Shown one piece after another: positions 17,898 to 27,412 of a stretch of 64,000 bases of DNA (the stretch's first letter is position 1; each line of letters begins with the position of its first letter). Under the pieces are notes generated by a model. It saw only the letters and a list, made by a program, of their open reading frames with translations, made no database searches and was not told where the DNA came from. The stretch is from Pseudoflavitalea rhizosphaerae (lineage in GTDB: Bacteria > Bacteroidota > Bacteroidia > Chitinophagales > Chitinophagaceae), in NCBI RefSeq assembly GCF_003991355.1, contig NZ_RCSU01000002.1:372001-436000 (forward strand), written 5' to 3'. The position numbers were made by a program, and so were the translations under genes.

Positions 17898-19499
17898 ATG
17901 ATACTTATTGTTGACGACAGGCCGGAAAATATTTACTCTCTTAAGAAACTCCTGGAACTAAACCATTTTGCCGTAGACTCAGCCTCTTCCGGCGAAGATG
18001 CCCTGCGCAAGATCTTAAAGAATACTTATTTCCTTATTATCCTCGATGTACAGATGCCGGGCATGGATGGTTTCGAAGTTGCAGAAGCAGTTACAGGCTA
18101 TAGCAAATCCCGCGATATTCCCATCATCTTCCTCTCTGCCGTAAATACAGAAAAACGGTTCATAGCCAGGGGTTATACTTCCGGCGCCATCGATTATGTG
18201 ACCAAGCCTTTTGACCCGGATATCCTCCTGTTGAAAGTGAAGAATTTTTACAGGCTGCATCAACAGACGAGGGAACTTAATGAAATTCAGAAAACCCTTC
18301 GCGAAGAGATCGAGGTGAGAAAGCAGGCGCAGGCCCAGTTACACGAGAGCGTGGAAGAATTACGCTCCACGCTGGAGTCCATTCCACAGATCGCCTTCAC
18401 TTCAGATGCAAATGGAAATATAGAATTCGTGAACCGTTACTGGCACCAGTTCTCCTTTGGGATGGACATGTTCCCGCAAACGCCTCCGGGTACCCCAACC
18501 ATTGCCGATTACATTCAAAGAGCCGTCAGTTCCGGCATTCAAACCATCACCGAGATCCGGATCAGGCCATTGAAATCCGAAGAATACCGCGTCCATTTGT
18601 TCACTATGACACCTGTGAAAAAAGACGACAGGATAACGAAATGGGTAGGCATCTGTACCGATATCCATGAACAGAAAATGGTGAACCAGGTATTGGAACA
18701 ACGCGTGCAGGAAAGAACACAGGAACTGATGCAAAGCAACCAGGAACTGGAAGCCAGCAACCACGAGTTGCAACAGTTCGCCTATGTGGCATCACATGAC
18801 CTGAAAGAACCGCTGCGAAAGATCCAGGTGTTCAGTCATCTCGTGAAACAAAAATTCCTCTCCGATAATCCGGGCGCCATCAATTATATGGACCGCCTGA
18901 TCAATTCATCAGACAGGATGATCATGCTGATCACCGATGTGCTGAATTATTCCAAACTCAGCATCTCCGCCGATTTTCTGCCCACCGATATCAATGAAAT
19001 ATTGCGGGAGATCATTGAAGACAGTGAGTTGCTGATCCAGGAAAAACAGGCCGATATTGAAGTAGACCCTATACCGGTACTGGAAGTGATCCCCGCACAG
19101 ATCAGACAGGTGCTCCAGAACATCATCAGCAATGCACTGAAATTTTCCAGTAAAACCACAAAACCAACCATCCGCATCACCGCGGCGCTGGTGAAAGGAA
19201 GGGATGCAGACAGCCCTGCCGATCCTGCCGGAAACTATTGCCGGATCACGGTTACAGACAACGGCATCGGCTTCAACGAGATCTTTGCAGATAAGATCTT
19301 CGCTATCTTCCAGCGCCTTCATTCACGCGAAGAATATGAAGGCACCGGTATCGGTCTGGCCATCGTAAAAAAGATCATCGAAAAGCATAACGGCATCGTC
19401 ACCGCCAAAAGCGAAGAAGGAAAAGGCAGTTCCTTCATCGTGGTATTGCCAGTTACACAAACCTTCTCCGAAAATAAAGCACAAAACAACGGTCAATGA
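17898..19499 (+). CDS. Response regulator-PAS-histidine kinase, cytosolic
   Basis: A 533-residue soluble signalling protein. The N-terminal REC domain (1-120) has phospho-acceptor Asp50 in LDVQMPGMDG. Then come a short coiled linker, a PAS domain (~150-270, LRSTLESIPQIAFTSDANGN), a coiled coil of QELMQSNQELEASN type, a HisKA domain with His300 in ASHDLKEPLRK, and a HATPase domain ending in EGTGIGLAIVKKIIEKHNG. It would receive a phosphoryl group or respond through PAS and pass signal by its kinase. It heads a tight operon: its stop overlaps the start of the next kinase gene (ATGA). Confidence 0.9.
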   Translation: MILIVDDRPENIYSLKKLLELNHFAVDSASSGEDALRKILKNTYFLIILDVQMPGMDGFEVAEAVTGYSKSRDIPIIFLSAVNTEKRFIARGYTSGAIDYVTKPFDPDILLLKVKNFYRLHQQTRELNEIQKTLREEIEVRKQAQAQLHESVEELRSTLESIPQIAFTSDANGNIEFVNRYWHQFSFGMDMFPQTPPGTPTIADYIQRAVSSGIQTITEIRIRPLKSEEYRVHLFTMTPVKKDDRITKWVGICTDIHEQKMVNQVLEQRVQERTQELMQSNQELEASNHELQQFAYVASHDLKEPLRKIQVFSHLVKQKFLSDNPGAINYMDRLINSSDRMIMLITDVLNYSKLSISADFLPTDINEILREIIEDSELLIQEKQADIEVDPIPVLEVIPAQIRQVLQNIISNALKFSSKTTKPTIRITAALVKGRDADSPADPAGNYCRITVTDNGIGFNEIFADKIFAIFQRLHSREEYEGTGIGLAIVKKIIEKHNGIVTAKSEEGKGSSFIVVLPVTQTFSENKAQNNGQ

Positions 19500-22400
19500 A
19501 TTCCTCTTTCAAACGTAACCTCGTCATAGGATTCGGGTTCTCCCTCCTGCTGCTCGTGATCAGCTCTGTGGCCAGTTATATGAGCATACGCAACCTGCTG
19601 AAAAGCGCAGAGCAGGTGGAACATACAAACCAGGTGATCCGGGGACTTGACAAAGTAATTACACAACTGATCAATGCAGAAACCGGTCAGCGCGGCTACC
19701 TGCTTACCGGTGAAGATAATTTCCTGCAACCTTACCAGGGCGCCATCGATGATGCCAAAGCAGCAATTGCCGATGTAAGAAAACTGACGATAGACCACCA
19801 TGCGCAACAACTCAGCCTGAATCAATTGCAGGAAATTGTGGTATTAAGACTGGGCATGCTGCAGAAATTCATCATGAAGAAACAGCGGGGTCAGCAGCCT
19901 ACTGCGGAAGAACTGCAGGAAGGAAAGCAACATATGGACCAGGCCAGGGCAATCATTGCAGGAATGGTTGACAGGGAAAACCAATTGCTATCTGAACGCA
20001 CGGCGAAGATGAACAGGTTTGCAGGCTACACCCCTACTCTCATCGTGATAGCCGCTTTCCTGAGCATCATACTCACCGTGATCTCTTTTGCCCGCGTGAG
20101 CAGCGACTTTGAAAGAACAACACAACTGCAGCTGGCATTACAGGAAAAAGACCAGCAGATCAGCCGCCGCATCAACATCATACAGGAAGTGGCCGAAAAA
20201 GTTTCTACCGGCGATTACTCCGTGCGTGTAACGGAAACAGACCAGCAGGATACACTAGGCAGCCTGGCGATATCCCTCAATCATATGGCGCATGCGCTGG
20301 AAACCTCCTTCAATTCACTGGCCGATAAAGAATGGTTACAGGCAGGTATTGCCAGTCTCAACGAACAAATGCTCGGCGAATACGAGCTGCCTGTATTGAC
20401 CCGCAATATCATAGAATTCGTGGCAGAATACACAGGTAGCCAGGTGGGCGCTTTCTATATTATTGATGCAGATGCCACTTTGAAATTCACCAGGGGATTT
20501 GCATTCGACGAAAGCCAGGGCAGGTCCGCTTTCAATATCGGAGAAGGCCTGGTAGGTCAGGCCGCCTCCGGAAGTAAAATGATGCGGATCAGCAATGTGC
20601 AGGCTGACCAGATGCTGGTGTCTTATGCCTCTGGTCAGATACTTCCGAAAAATATCGTGGCCATTCCACTTTTACATGAAAGAAAAGTGATGGGCGTGAT
20701 GGAGCTTGCTTCCATCAGGGAGTACAATACCAGCGAAATGGCATTCTTCGAAAATATTTCGCATATTATCGGCACTGTGCTCAACAGTGTGGAAAACAGG
20801 AAGAGGCTACAGGAGCTCCTGGAAGAAACACAAAGCCAGGCCGAAGAATTACAGGCACAGCACAATGAGCTGGAGAATATCAACAGTGAACTGGAGGCAC
20901 AGACCGAAAAACTCCAGGCCTCCGAAGAAGAACTCAAAGTACAGCAGGAAGAGTTACTGGAAGCGAATGAAGAACTGGAAGAACGTGCACGATTACTCGA
21001 AGAAAAGAACCAGTTGGTGTTCGAGCGTAATATCGAGATCCAGCGCAAAGCCGAAGAACTGGAACAAAGCACCCGCTATAAATCCGAATTCCTGGCAAAT
21101 ATGAGCCACGAGCTGCGAACGCCTCTCAACTCCATCCTGCTGCTGAGCAGGCTGATGGCGGAGAACAACGAGAACAACCTGAACAGTGAACAGATCGAAT
21201 ATGCCCGCGTGATCCAGGGATCGGGACAGGGTCTGCTGGCCCTGATAGACGAGATCCTCGATCTCAGCAAGATCGAAGCTGGAAAAATGGAATTGCTTTA
21301 TTCGGATGTTCCCGTGAAAGATGTATTGGAAGATATGTCTGCTCTCTTCACTCCCATCGCTAAAGAGAAAGGCATCGAATTCAGGACCACAATTGATGAG
21401 TTTGCGCAGCGCATCATCGAAACAGACAGGCTGCGGGTGGAGCAGATCATCAGGAACCTCATCGCCAATGCACTCAAATTCACATCCCAGGGATATGTTG
21501 AACTACAGGTAAGCATGACCGACAGGAACAGTCATCATATCACCTTTTCTGTTCGTGATACCGGCATCGGCATTGCGCCGGAAAAACAGCAACTCGTGTT
21601 TGAAGCCTTCCGCCAGGCCGATGGGTCCACCCGACGGAAGTACGGCGGAACCGGGCTGGGGCTCAGTATCAGTCGCGAGCTGGCGCGGTTACTGGGCGGA
21701 GAGATCCAGCTGCAGAGCGAGCCCGGCAAAGGCAGCGTATTCACCATCAATATACCTGTATCAAAAGCTGCTGCCGCTATTCACAGCACAACCGGAGAGG
21801 AATTGCCTGCCGGCGCAGTCCCGGAAATACCCACACTGAAACCGTTGACATCAGAGAAAGAGATCCGCCAGCGTTTTATCAGCGAAGTGATCCCTGATCC
21901 CATTCCGGACGACCGCAATGAAATCCTCCCCGAAGATCGTGTGATCCTCATCGTGGAAGATGATACGAATTTTGCAGAGAGCCTGCTCAAATTCACGCGC
22001 CGCAAAGGATACAAAGGCGTGGTGGCGGTCCGCGGCGATGAAGCCCTTGACCTGGCCGTTAAATTCAAACCGGCAGGCATCCTGCTGGATATCCAGCTGC
22101 CAGTCAAAGATGGATGGGAAGTAATGGAGGAACTGAAGAACAATATCGATTCCCGTCATATTCCCGTTCATATGATGAGCGCATACGATGGCAAATACAA
22201 AAGCCTGTCCAAAGGCGCTGTAGACTTCATCAATAAGCCCGTGGCATACGAACAGATGCAGAATATTTTCGAGCGGATCGAATTCATGCTCAACAACAAT
22301 CCGCGCAAGGTGCTGATTGTGGAAGAGAACCTGAAACATGCTAAAGCGCTTGCCTTCTACCTGGAAAACTATTCCGTGAACACTGAGATCCGTAATACCG

Positions 22401-23110
22401 TGAACAGCTCCGTGGAAGCATTGCAGAAACAGGAAGTGAACTGCGTGATCCTGGATATGGGCGTTCCCAACCAACGCAGCTATGATACACTGGAAAAGGT
22501 GAAGAAACAGCAAGGACTGGAAAATATTCCGATCATCATTTTCACCGGTCGCAATCTCAGCAAGGCAGAAGAAGTGAAGATCAAGCAATATGCAGACAGT
22601 ATCGTTATCAAAACAGCCCACTCCTACCAGCGCATACTCGATGAGGTGAGCCTGTTCCTGCACCTGGTGGAAGAAAAGAATACCCCAACCAAACCATCCA
22701 ATAACCTGGGGATCTTACAGGAGGTGCTGAAGAATAAAACAGTACTGGTTGCAGACGATGATATCCGCAATATCTATTCGCTCACCAGGGCGCTTGAAAC
22801 CTACCAGATGAAAGTGGTATCGGCTACAGATGGCAGGGAAGCGCTGCAGCAATTGCAGGACCATCCGGAAACCGATATCGTGCTGATGGATATGATGATG
22901 CCGGAAATGGACGGATACGAATCCACCCGCCGTATCAAGAGCAATCCGAAATTCAAAAAGTTGCCCGTGATTGCCGTTACTGCCAAAGCAATGATCGGCG
23001 ACAGGGAAAAATGTATCGAGGCAGGCGCTTCGGACTATATCAGCAAACCCGTGGATATCGATCAGTTGTTATCTTTATTGCGTGTATGGCTATACGATTC
23101 GGCAAAATAA
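19496..23110 (+). CDS. CHASE3-HAMP-GAF hybrid histidine kinase with three REC domains
   Basis: A 1204-residue hybrid kinase. Two membrane segments (~10-32 and ~178-198) enclose a CHASE3 sensor domain (AETGQRGYLLTGEDNFLQPY). HAMP (~200-265), GAF (~290-430) and a long coiled coil (~440-525) follow. HisKA carries His538 (NMSHELRTPLNS) and HATPase has GGTGLGLSISRELARLLGG. Three REC domains come last: REC1 (~816-935, Asp865), REC2 (~938-1060, Asp987, with the acidic pocket reduced to VEEN) and REC3 (~1083-1204, Asp1132). The architecture suits a phosphorelay hub. It overlaps the upstream kinase gene by 4 bp and precedes cheR by about 12 bp. Confidence 0.93.
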   Translation: MNSSFKRNLVIGFGFSLLLLVISSVASYMSIRNLLKSAEQVEHTNQVIRGLDKVITQLINAETGQRGYLLTGEDNFLQPYQGAIDDAKAAIADVRKLTIDHHAQQLSLNQLQEIVVLRLGMLQKFIMKKQRGQQPTAEELQEGKQHMDQARAIIAGMVDRENQLLSERTAKMNRFAGYTPTLIVIAAFLSIILTVISFARVSSDFERTTQLQLALQEKDQQISRRINIIQEVAEKVSTGDYSVRVTETDQQDTLGSLAISLNHMAHALETSFNSLADKEWLQAGIASLNEQMLGEYELPVLTRNIIEFVAEYTGSQVGAFYIIDADATLKFTRGFAFDESQGRSAFNIGEGLVGQAASGSKMMRISNVQADQMLVSYASGQILPKNIVAIPLLHERKVMGVMELASIREYNTSEMAFFENISHIIGTVLNSVENRKRLQELLEETQSQAEELQAQHNELENINSELEAQTEKLQASEEELKVQQEELLEANEELEERARLLEEKNQLVFERNIEIQRKAEELEQSTRYKSEFLANMSHELRTPLNSILLLSRLMAENNENNLNSEQIEYARVIQGSGQGLLALIDEILDLSKIEAGKMELLYSDVPVKDVLEDMSALFTPIAKEKGIEFRTTIDEFAQRIIETDRLRVEQIIRNLIANALKFTSQGYVELQVSMTDRNSHHITFSVRDTGIGIAPEKQQLVFEAFRQADGSTRRKYGGTGLGLSISRELARLLGGEIQLQSEPGKGSVFTINIPVSKAAAAIHSTTGEELPAGAVPEIPTLKPLTSEKEIRQRFISEVIPDPIPDDRNEILPEDRVILIVEDDTNFAESLLKFTRRKGYKGVVAVRGDEALDLAVKFKPAGILLDIQLPVKDGWEVMEELKNNIDSRHIPVHMMSAYDGKYKSLSKGAVDFINKPVAYEQMQNIFERIEFMLNNNPRKVLIVEENLKHAKALAFYLENYSVNTEIRNTVNSSVEALQKQEVNCVILDMGVPNQRSYDTLEKVKKQQGLENIPIIIFTGRNLSKAEEVKIKQYADSIVIKTAHSYQRILDEVSLFLHLVEEKNTPTKPSNNLGILQEVLKNKTVLVADDDIRNIYSLTRALETYQMKVVSATDGREALQQLQDHPETDIVLMDMMMPEMDGYESTRRIKSNPKFKKLPVIAVTAKAMIGDREKCIEAGASDYISKPVDIDQLLSLLRVWLYDSAK

Positions 23111-23122
23111 ACGGCTTACCAT

Positions 23123-23944
23123 TTGGAATACAAAATACATGATGCGGAAATAGACCTGCTGATGCAGGATGTGCTGGTGAAGTATGGATATGATTTCACC
23201 AGCTATTCCAAGGCATCCCTGAAACGCAGGGTGAACCGGCTTTTTGCGTTGGATAAGTTCAATGATTTTGCCGCATTCCGCCAGCATGTTCTGATAGATG
23301 CCACTTATTTCCGGCGGTTTGTGGAAGAGATCACCGTGAATGTGACCGAGATGTTCCGGGACCCATCTTTCTATAAATCCATTCGTGAAGATGTATTGCC
23401 CGTGCTGGCCACACATCCTTTCATCCGTATCTGGCATGCCGGCTGTTCCACCGGTGAAGAAGTGTATTCCATGGCCATCATGCTGGAAGAAGCCAATCTC
23501 CTGCACAAGAGCCTGCTCTATGCAACAGATCTCAATCCCGGCGTACTGGAGAAATTGCGCAAAGGCATCTTCCCGCTTCGCTTCATGAAGCAGTATTCTG
23601 AAAACTATATCCAGAGTGGCGGCAAACAGGATTTCAGTCAGTATTACTCAGCGCGGTACGACTGGGCACGCTTTGATGAAAGGCTTGCAGCGCGAATGGT
23701 TGTGGCGCCGCATAACCTGGTATCCGATCATTCCTTCAATGAATTCCAACTGATCTTCTGCCGCAATGTGCTTATCTATTTCGATCGCCCATTGCAGAAC
23801 AGGGCGCTCCATCTGTTCGATGATAGTTTGGATATGCTTGGCTTCCTGGCGCTCGGCGGAAAAGAGAACCTGAAATATTCCGGTATCTACCGTAAATACC
23901 GTCAACTGGAAAACAGGGAAAGAATATGGAGAAAGATCTCTTAA
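23123..23944 (+). CDS. CheR-type protein-glutamate methyltransferase
   Basis: A 273-residue S-adenosylmethionine-dependent methyltransferase. The N-terminal helical domain is at residues ~5-65 and the catalytic domain follows, with the SAM motif IWHAGCSTGEEVYSMAIML and the downstream NEFQLIFCRNVLIYFD. The only credible start is TTG at 23123, just after the hybrid kinase stop; no ATG in frame is early enough. CheR methylates glutamates of chemoreceptors, but no receptor, CheA or CheW gene is present, so the target may be a kinase of this operon. The 3' end overlaps the cheB start by 19 bp. Confidence 0.88.
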   Translation: MEYKIHDAEIDLLMQDVLVKYGYDFTSYSKASLKRRVNRLFALDKFNDFAAFRQHVLIDATYFRRFVEEITVNVTEMFRDPSFYKSIREDVLPVLATHPFIRIWHAGCSTGEEVYSMAIMLEEANLLHKSLLYATDLNPGVLEKLRKGIFPLRFMKQYSENYIQSGGKQDFSQYYSARYDWARFDERLAARMVVAPHNLVSDHSFNEFQLIFCRNVLIYFDRPLQNRALHLFDDSLDMLGFLALGGKENLKYSGIYRKYRQLENRERIWRKIS

Positions 23945-24516
23945 ACAGAACATTCAAGCTGATCATCATCGGCGGATCTGCAGGCAGCCTGCAGGTGATC
24001 CTGAAGTTACTGCCTGAACTTCGTTTACAGCTGCCTGTTACTATAGTGATAGTACTTCACCGAAAACCATCACACGATGAAACTTTGGTAGACCTGCTGT
24101 CTTCCAAAACCAGCTGGCCCGTTCGCGAAGTGGAAGAGAAAGAGCCCATCCTCCCCAATCATATTTACATAGCTCCTGCCAATTATCACCTGTTGGTGGA
24201 ATCCGATTTTACTTTTTCACTTGACGTTTCAGAAAAAGTGAACTACAGCAGGCCCAGTATCGATATCGCTTTCGAATCTGCAGCAGAAGTGTACGGACCT
24301 GCTGTTCTTGCCATCCTGCTTTCCGGCGCCAACGCAGACGGACAGGAAGGAATGCAGAATATCAAATCTGCCGGAGGCGCCTGTATTGTGCAGGACCCCG
24401 ATACTGCAGACGTAGCGTATATGCCATTGCAGGCCATTACTCATGTGGAGGTCGATAACATTTTGCACGCAGAAGAAATGGCGCCCTTTCTCAATATATT
24501 GTTTGAACAACATTGA
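23926..24516 (+). CDS. CheB-type methylesterase, catalytic domain only
   Basis: A 196-residue protein with the catalytic residues of CheB: Ser18 in IIGGSAGS, His45 in VLHRKP and Asp138 in SGANADGQEG. The usual N-terminal REC domain of chemotaxis CheB is absent, so activity is not controlled by its own phosphorylation. Stand-alone CheB domains next to CheR and hybrid kinases occur in several Bacteroidota and proteobacterial stress-signalling loci. It is the last gene of the four-gene operon and overlaps cheR by 19 bp. Confidence 0.88.
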   Translation: MEKDLLNRTFKLIIIGGSAGSLQVILKLLPELRLQLPVTIVIVLHRKPSHDETLVDLLSSKTSWPVREVEEKEPILPNHIYIAPANYHLLVESDFTFSLDVSEKVNYSRPSIDIAFESAAEVYGPAVLAILLSGANADGQEGMQNIKSAGGACIVQDPDTADVAYMPLQAITHVEVDNILHAEEMAPFLNILFEQH

Positions 24517-24529
24517 TGATTATCAATGT

Positions 24530-24550
24530 AAATCAGAACCCCGGGGTCTA
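24530..24550. repeat. 21-bp direct repeat flanking a two-component pair, left copy
   Basis: This stretch is identical over 21 bp to 27389-27409. Its core AGAACCCCGGGGTCT contains the perfect palindrome ACCCCGGGGT. It lies 14 bp after the cheB stop and 220 bp beyond the response-regulator stop. Confidence 0.7.
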
Positions 24551-24772
24551 CAACAACGCATGTTCTCTTTATTAGTATTGCAGTGTGATCAAAGCCGGTT
24601 AAGGCTGATCAATGATTTGTGAACAGGTCCGGAGAGCGGTGCCGGGATCGTTGGAGTGGCAGCTTCAATGTGATGTTTCAGGAACATTTTCAAGTACGGT
24701 TGACAGTGGTCCGGAAGCTTATCGAATTCTGGTTGGCGCAAATGCTCCGGATTTGTTCTTTTTTCCACTTTT

Positions 24773-25381
24773 CTACTTCAGTAAATGCTGGTGCTGCATC
24801 ACCCATTTCAATAACGCATTATTTCCTTCTTCCAGGTTGAGTTTCCTGCAGATATTATGACGATGGTTCTTGATGGTATATGGGCTAAGGTGTAATGCCT
24901 TCGCAATTTCCTTGGTGGTTTTCTGGTTGCGGATCTCACGCAGGATCATGAACTCCGTATTGTTGAGCTGCCCGATGGCCTGGCTGGCTTTCTCCTTTGC
25001 AACAGGTTGCTGGAGGCCGATCTTCGTCATCACCAGCTGAATGCCCGCAAAGAGCTGTGCTTCATCCACCGGCTTGATGATATAATTAGCGGGATTGGTG
25101 GCCGATGCCTGCTCTATGATATTCTTGTTCTGGTACGAAGTGATGAAAATGGTTTCAAAGCTGTAGTTATCCTTCAGTTCAGTTACCAGTTCGATGCCGG
25201 TGATCTCATCGCAGAGGTTGATATCACAGAGCAGTAGGTGCGGCTGCATCTCGGGCATGGCTTCCCTGGCTTCTTTCGGGGAAATGGCCACTCGTGTTTC
25301 GCAATCGAAATTATTCAGCAATTGCAATTCGATGAACCTGGCAATAATGATCTCATCTTCTATTATCAGTACACGTATCAT
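24773..25381 (-). CDS. LuxR-type response regulator
   Basis: A 202-residue response regulator. The REC domain (1-125) has Asp53 in LLLCDINLCDEITG and Lys in the YIIKPVDEAQ segment. The C-terminal LuxR/NarL-type helix-turn-helix (~140-200) includes TTKEIAKALHLSPYTIKNHRHNICRKLNL. It is encoded 6 bp behind the 7TMR-DISM kinase and is its probable partner. Target genes are not evident from nearby sites. Confidence 0.92.
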   Translation of the reverse strand: MIRVLIIEDEIIIARFIELQLLNNFDCETRVAISPKEAREAMPEMQPHLLLCDINLCDEITGIELVTELKDNYSFETIFITSYQNKNIIEQASATNPANYIIKPVDEAQLFAGIQLVMTKIGLQQPVAKEKASQAIGQLNNTEFMILREIRNQKTTKEIAKALHLSPYTIKNHRHNICRKLNLEEGNNALLKWVMQHQHLLK

Positions 25382-25387
25382 AAAAGT

Positions 25388-27343
25388 TTACACGGGGATT
25401 ATGAATTCATACCTGAGTCCATCCTGGTTACTCACCTGCAATTTACCATTCATTTGCCGGGCGAGGTCATGTACCAGGGAAACGCCCATGGTCAGGTGCT
25501 CAAGCGGCTTGTTCAGTTCCATTCCAGCGCCATTGTCGGCATACACGAACCGGATCTCGTTGTTCATTGTTTCCACCCGGATACTGATCTGCGGGTTTTC
25601 GTGATCGGCGAATGCATATTTGAACGAGTTGGTCAGCAGTTCGGAAAGTATCAGGCCGAAAGATAGTGTGATCTTACCATGCAGCATCACTCCTTTTTCC
25701 ACTTCCTGTATAATGCGGATCCTGTTCTTGCTGTCGTAGATCTTTTTCAGGTGAGCCGTCAGCTCCATGGTGAAATCTTCCACGTTCACGGAAGAGCCTT
25801 CATCAAACCGGAATAGTTTCTGGTTCACCAGCATCATGGCTTTGATCTTGCCGAGATTGCCTTTGAGGATCTCGCGACTGGCATTGTCCGGAATATTGGG
25901 CACCTGCAGGCTGATGAGGCTGTACAACATTTGCAGGTTGTTCTTCACCCGGTGATTGATCTCGTTGATCAGTGTTTCGATCTTCGTATTACGGTCGGCC
26001 AGCAGCGCCGTTTGTTCCGTAAGGCGGCTGTTGGAGATCTTGAGCTCGGATGTACGGTCTTCCACTTCCTGCTCCAGCATGGCTTTCTGGTGTTGCTGTA
26101 ATTCATTAAGCGCACCAAGCGCTGCGTTCTTATCGATCTCATGCTGACGCAGTTCCTCTTTCAGTCCGGTTGCGAAAAGCAAAAACACGGCCAGTGTGGT
26201 GAAATTGGAAACATAAGGAGCAAACTGCAGACTTTTCTCGTGCAGGATGGCGGAAGTTGCTACGGTATAAGCAGCAGCAAGGAAAAAAAGCAACAGTCCG
26301 TAACCGAGATATTTCTGCGGACGTGTAAGTCGTTTCCAGCAAACCCACAGGGATGCGCACATGAAAGCAAACGGCAAAGGGAAGCTGCAAAGGTTGATGG
26401 TGTTCACCAGGTTGAAATTACCGGAGATGGCATTTACTGTAATGCCGAAACAGGTGAGCAGGGTCACTTCAATGATCAGCATATTGCCAAGCCTGTAGAG
26501 GATCGGATTGTGTTTTTTCATTTGCCAGAAATCCAGCAAAAGCATATAAATACCGAAACTACCGAGATGCGCCGAAGGTGTATTGAACAGCCAGCCTGAA
26601 GGCGGATCATTTGGAAAGAACCATTCGATAAAATACCCCGCGGAGCAGGCGCCATAAAGACCAATGCCTGCAATGAAGCACATCAGCCAGAGATAAGGTC
26701 TGAAACGACTGACGATAAACGATAATAATGCATAAATGAAAAACAGTAAAACTGCGCCATGTAAGAAGGCATCGATGATCTCTTTACGATGCGTCTGCTC
26801 CATATAGTCATATTTGGGCTGCAGGTAGAAATTGAAAACAGGTTTGTATCCTTTCGAATGATGCACTTTGAGAATGAGCCGGTAGGTCTGTGACGGTTCC
26901 AGGTTCAGTTGTACACTCAGCCTGGTATCGCCCGGTCCGATGAATTTATGTTCCCTGAAATGACCGGTGATGCTGTGCTGAATAAGTTGCCCGCCCTGGT
27001 AAAGATACACGTCCACATAAGTGAGGTGGGAAAAGGCAAGGGTCAGGTCTTGCAGGGTATTGGTTGCATTCTTTAAGTCCATACTCAGCCAGTAGAAGCT
27101 GGTGCGCTTCTCCGGCTGAAGCTGATCGAGTGGTTTGAAAGAATTGGAACGCTGAAAGAGATTGGTGGTATCCGGACTCTTATGAGGGTCCTCCCAGGCT
27201 TTGAAATAAGGAAGAAGTACGATATGACTTCCGTTGAGCTGTGGCTCCCTGATCATGAGCGTATCTGCCTTTGCCGCCATAGAAAACAGCAGCATTATGC
27301 AGCAGCATAGCAGGTTCAGAGGACGGAGCGGGGTCATGCGCAC
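25388..27343 (-). CDS. 7TMR-DISM sensor histidine kinase
   Basis: A 651-residue membrane kinase. A signal peptide (residues 1-26) is followed by a periplasmic 7TMR-DISMED2 beta-sandwich (~35-165), which in this family binds carbohydrates or other small ligands. Seven membrane helices (~190-395), a coiled coil (~400-455), a HisKA_2-type dimerisation domain with His464 in EINHRVKNNLQMLYSLISLQ, and a HATPase domain (SELLTNSFKYAFAD; DNGAGM) follow. It forms a bicistronic operon with the LuxR-type regulator. The start MRMTPLRP is first; MTPLRP two codons later is also possible. Confidence 0.92.
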   Translation of the reverse strand: MRMTPLRPLNLLCCCIMLLFSMAAKADTLMIREPQLNGSHIVLLPYFKAWEDPHKSPDTTNLFQRSNSFKPLDQLQPEKRTSFYWLSMDLKNATNTLQDLTLAFSHLTYVDVYLYQGGQLIQHSITGHFREHKFIGPGDTRLSVQLNLEPSQTYRLILKVHHSKGYKPVFNFYLQPKYDYMEQTHRKEIIDAFLHGAVLLFFIYALLSFIVSRFRPYLWLMCFIAGIGLYGACSAGYFIEWFFPNDPPSGWLFNTPSAHLGSFGIYMLLLDFWQMKKHNPILYRLGNMLIIEVTLLTCFGITVNAISGNFNLVNTINLCSFPLPFAFMCASLWVCWKRLTRPQKYLGYGLLLFFLAAAYTVATSAILHEKSLQFAPYVSNFTTLAVFLLFATGLKEELRQHEIDKNAALGALNELQQHQKAMLEQEVEDRTSELKISNSRLTEQTALLADRNTKIETLINEINHRVKNNLQMLYSLISLQVPNIPDNASREILKGNLGKIKAMMLVNQKLFRFDEGSSVNVEDFTMELTAHLKKIYDSKNRIRIIQEVEKGVMLHGKITLSFGLILSELLTNSFKYAFADHENPQISIRVETMNNEIRFVYADNGAGMELNKPLEHLTMGVSLVHDLARQMNGKLQVSNQDGLRYEFIIPV

Positions 27344-27388
27344 AAAGGTGCATTATTTTGGCGCATCACCTTAATAAAAAAGAGAATA

Positions 27389-27409
27389 AAATCAGAACCC
27401 CGGGGTCTA
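27389..27409. repeat. 21-bp direct repeat flanking a two-component pair, right copy
   Basis: Identical over 21 bp to 24530-24550, with the palindromic core ACCCCGGGGT. It lies about 45 bp upstream of the kinase start codon, so it is within the likely promoter region of the pair. Confidence 0.7.
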
Positions 27410-27412
27410 TAA

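Noticed and set aside
21851-22663. 270-codon open frame on the minus strand inside the hybrid kinase
   Set aside because: It is antisense to two REC domains and is a shadow of their codon use.
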